Shown piece by piece: positions 61,776 to 64,000 of a DNA stretch of 64,000 nt; positions within the stretch are counted from its first letter, which is position 1, and each line of letters opens with the position of its first letter. The position numbers and the translations under genes were made by a program. The notes below the pieces were generated by a model, which saw only the letters and a list, made by a program, of their open reading frames with translations, searched no databases and was not told where the DNA came from. Origin of the DNA: Streptomyces spiramyceticus (GTDB lineage Bacteria > Actinomycetota > Actinomycetes > Streptomycetales > Streptomycetaceae); contig NZ_JARBAX010000002.1 in the NCBI RefSeq assembly GCF_028807635.1, positions 1,488,001 through 1,552,000 of the forward strand. The letters are read 5' to 3'.

Positions 61776-63116
61776 ATGAGCGATCCGTTCGGTGGCGTCG
61801 TCGGACTGCTGCATGCCGCGGCGGCGTCGTCCGACGTGCCGTCCGTCGCGGTGCTCGTGGACCTGGTCAGGACGCCCTCCTCGGGCGGCCAGATCAAATG
61901 CTGGGAGCACTTCGCCGAGGCCGCTGCGGGCATGAGCCCGGCGGCGCTGGGAGTCGATCTGACCGTCTACACGCTGGGTGAGGCACACCGCGTGGAGCGC
62001 CTCTCGCCGGCCGTACGGTTCGTCTCCGTGCCACCTCTGCTGAGTACGGCGCCGTTGGTCCGGAAGGCCGGCGCCGACGTCTGCGACCTCTCGCCCCACC
62101 ACCCCGCGCTGAACCGGCTGCTGCCCCTGCACAGCGTCTGGCATCTGACGCACATGTTCTCCCTCGCCAATACCGCGGTCCGCCTGCGCCGGACGCGACA
62201 ACGGGCGGGGCCGGCGAACCGGCCGGGACTCGTGGCTTCCGTGCACACCGACGTGCCTGCGCTCACCTCCTCCTATGTCCAGGAACTGCTCGGCAGAGCA
62301 CCTGCCCGCCTGATGCCGCGCGCCGCCCCCGCGCGACTCGGTGAACTGAGCGCCCGGCTCGCGCGACACCGCCGAGACCGGCTGCTGCGGGCCTGCGACC
62401 TCGTACTGGTCGCCACCCCGCAGGAGCGAACCGACATGACCGCCGTGGTGGGTGAGGAGCGGGTGTCCCTCCTCGGCCGTGGAGTCGACCATCGCCTCTT
62501 CCGCCCCGACGCGTCGGCGCGCGCGGAACTGACACGGAGTCACGGTGTCCCGGCCGACCGTACGGTGGTGCTCTTCGCCGGCAGGGCCGATGCCTCCAAG
62601 CGGGTGACGCTGCTCGCCGAAGCCGTCCGGCGGCTTCGCGACGAGGGACGGTCGGTGCACCTGGTTGTGGCGGGCACGGGCCACGAGACGGAACAGGTGT
62701 CGCGGCTCCTGGGCCTCGACGCGACGCTGCTCGGCACCGTGAGCCAGGACCGGCTCGGCCGCGTGTACGCGGGATGTGACGTCTTCGCTCTGCCGTCCCT
62801 CACAGAGACGATCGGCAATGTCGTCGGCGAGGCGATGGCCTGCGGACTACCGGTCGTCCTGCCCGCCGGTGCCCGCACCACGCGGTGGCTCGCGTCGCCG
62901 GGCGATGACGGACTCGTCGTCGCGGACGACAGTGTGGCGGGCTGGGCCCGCGCGCTGGCCGCTCTGGTGGACGACCCCGCCGCGCGCGCCGCGATGGGAC
63001 GTCGGGCGGCGGCCACTGCCCGCGCCACGCAGCGGACATGGGCGCAGGTGCTGACGGAGGACCTGGTGCCGGTGTGGCGTGAGGTGGCGCCGCTGCGCTC
63101 TCCCAGGGCCGGCTGA
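61776..63116 (+). CDS. GT4-type glycosyltransferase, 446 aa
   Basis: A GT-B fold enzyme with an N-terminal acceptor domain (VAVLVDLVRTPSSGGQIKCW) and a C-terminal donor domain: GRGVDHRLFRPD, TVVLFAGRADASKRVTLLAE, the EX7E-type motif ETIGNVVGEAMACGLPVVLP and LGTVSQDRLGRVYAGCD. It should transfer a sugar from a nucleotide to a lipid, glycan or mycothiol-like acceptor. GGAGGTG precedes ATG 61776. It ends 3 bp before the transporter gene and is probably cotranscribed. Confidence 0.9.
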   Translation: MSDPFGGVVGLLHAAAASSDVPSVAVLVDLVRTPSSGGQIKCWEHFAEAAAGMSPAALGVDLTVYTLGEAHRVERLSPAVRFVSVPPLLSTAPLVRKAGADVCDLSPHHPALNRLLPLHSVWHLTHMFSLANTAVRLRRTRQRAGPANRPGLVASVHTDVPALTSSYVQELLGRAPARLMPRAAPARLGELSARLARHRRDRLLRACDLVLVATPQERTDMTAVVGEERVSLLGRGVDHRLFRPDASARAELTRSHGVPADRTVVLFAGRADASKRVTLLAEAVRRLRDEGRSVHLVVAGTGHETEQVSRLLGLDATLLGTVSQDRLGRVYAGCDVFALPSLTETIGNVVGEAMACGLPVVLPAGARTTRWLASPGDDGLVVADDSVAGWARALAALVDDPAARAAMGRRAAATARATQRTWAQVLTEDLVPVWREVAPLRSPRAG

Positions 63117-63119
63117 CGC

Positions 63120-63989
63120 GTGCTCGTCGCAGTGTGCGCCGCGCTCGCCGCCGCAGCGTGTTTCGCCGTGGCCGGTGTGCTCCAGCAGCGCGCCGCCGCC
63201 CGCCGCCCCGATCACGAATCGCTGACTTTCGCTCTTCTGCGGCAGTTGGTACGCCAGCGGCTGTGGCTGGGCGGCATCGCACTGGCGTTCCTGGCCTACG
63301 TATTTCAGGCACTGGCCCTTGCCTCTGGTCCGCTCAGCCTCGTACAGCCGATCATCGTCAGCGAACTGCTCTTCGCCATTCCCCTGGCGGCACGGTTGGG
63401 CCGTACGCGCCTTCGAGCGCGCGACTGGCTCGGCACCGCCGCGGTGACCGGCGGCCTGGCGAGTGCGCTCTTCGCCGCCCGCCCCCACGGAGGCAGTTCG
63501 GTGGCGAGTCCGGAGGGGTGGCTGATCACGCTGGCGGCCGTCGGTGGTCTGGCGGCCGCGTCCCTCGCCGGCAGCCGTCTTGTCGCGGGGCCGGTGAAGG
63601 CGTCGTTGATGGCTCTCGCGGGCGGACTGGTCATGGGCCTGCAGTCCGTACTCCTGGCCTCGACCGTCAACAGGTTCGACGAAGGCGCCGTGGCGCTCGC
63701 CACCGCCTGGCAGACGTATTTGCTCGTGGCGGCGAGCATCGGGGGACTGCTCCTGATCCAGAGCGCCTTCCAGTCCGGCCCGTTGGCCGCGAGCATGCCG
63801 GTGATCGACGCCACCGAACCGGCGGTGGCCATCGCGGTCGGTACGGCGTTGTTCGGCGAGAGCGTGCGCCTCGGCTGGCCCATGGGCGCTCTGGCCGCTG
63901 CCGGTGCGGCGCTGACTCTGACGGGGATCTTCCTGCTGGATACGTCGCCGACCCTCGGGGCGCCGGGTCGTACAGAAGGGGACTCCTGA
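63120..63989 (+). CDS. EamA/DMT-type multi-helix transporter, 289 aa
   Basis: About nine or ten hydrophobic helices in two halves, with the drug/metabolite transporter pattern (AACFAVAGVLQQRAAARRPD, ALASGPLSLVQPIIVSELLF, PVIDATEPAVAIAVGTALFG). GTG 63120 follows the glycosyltransferase stop by 3 bp; the GT stop and start region are thus coupled. The substrate is unknown. The last bases of the window (63990-64000) lie just past its stop. Confidence 0.85.
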   Translation: MLVAVCAALAAAACFAVAGVLQQRAAARRPDHESLTFALLRQLVRQRLWLGGIALAFLAYVFQALALASGPLSLVQPIIVSELLFAIPLAARLGRTRLRARDWLGTAAVTGGLASALFAARPHGGSSVASPEGWLITLAAVGGLAAASLAGSRLVAGPVKASLMALAGGLVMGLQSVLLASTVNRFDEGAVALATAWQTYLLVAASIGGLLLIQSAFQSGPLAASMPVIDATEPAVAIAVGTALFGESVRLGWPMGALAAAGAALTLTGIFLLDTSPTLGAPGRTEGDS

Positions 63990-64000
63990 GCCCAGAAGAC

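Overview
The window is about 71% GC by eye, has strong codon bias, and shows Streptomyces-type signals: a DasR-type dre site at a chitinase gene, a sigma-B-like promoter, two TTA (bldA-type) codons, SpoIIE-family phosphatases, an ECF42 sigma factor with its DGPF/YCII partner, ChoA-type cholesterol oxidase, many secreted hydrolases and Tat or Sec leaders. The source is most likely the chromosome of a Streptomyces or close relative. No rRNA, tRNA, CRISPR array, plasmid or phage module was seen. Several decayed gene pieces and two simple-tract frameshifts suggest an accessory, fast-changing chromosomal region.

Layout. 1-6.2 kb: a truncated TPR gene behind a 32-bp imperfect palindrome, a secreted sialidase, a phosphoesterase, a KP-43-like subtilase, then relics of three genes around an intact GNAT. 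6.2-13.5 kb: an ankyrin gene driven from a MerR-type promoter, a coiled-coil/winged-helix protein, a DasR-controlled GH18 chitinase, and an aldo-keto reductase divergent from a LysR regulator. 13.5-16.9 kb: a membrane protein-XRE-oxidoreductase operon with 4-bp overlaps, and the YCII-ECF42 pair. 17.0-19.1 kb: a two-gene conflict module, EACC1 followed by a caspase-like protease with three near-identical C-terminal repeats and a TTA codon at position 3. 20.9-25.7 kb: a cold-shock gene and a J-protein/DnaK/GrpE/HspR-like/zinc-ADH operon. 25.9-36.3 kb: three SpoIIE-type phosphatases of different input architecture around a DUF4360 protein and a lysyl-oxidase-like secreted protein.

36.3-45.9 kb: relics of a GH15 enzyme and an MMPL transporter, a second cold-shock gene with an identical protein, a coiled-coil protein, a lectin-like secreted protein, a serine hydrolase, a frameshifted PfpI gene coupled to a GlxA-type regulator, and a GntR-TetR regulator facing a frameshifted MFS exporter across a clear operator. 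46.3-49.6 kb: cholesterol oxidase and a CMD/reductase pair. 49.8-55.5 kb: an MmyB-type regulator divergent from a membrane protein, an XRE-TPR regulator divergent from an M64 peptidase, and a cyclic-nucleotide-binding protein/hydrolase pair. 55.6-57.6 kb: RtcB RNA ligase and archease, convergent. 57.7-64 kb: an NmrA-like protein, an isoaspartyl methyltransferase-like protein, a DUF429 protein, a striking UPF0114-IstB fusion, a glycosyltransferase and an EamA-type transporter.

The strongest candidates for something undescribed are the EACC1-caspase-repeat module, with possible developmental (bldA) gating, and the UPF0114-IstB fusion. Function calls rest on motif recognition by eye; no database search was run.
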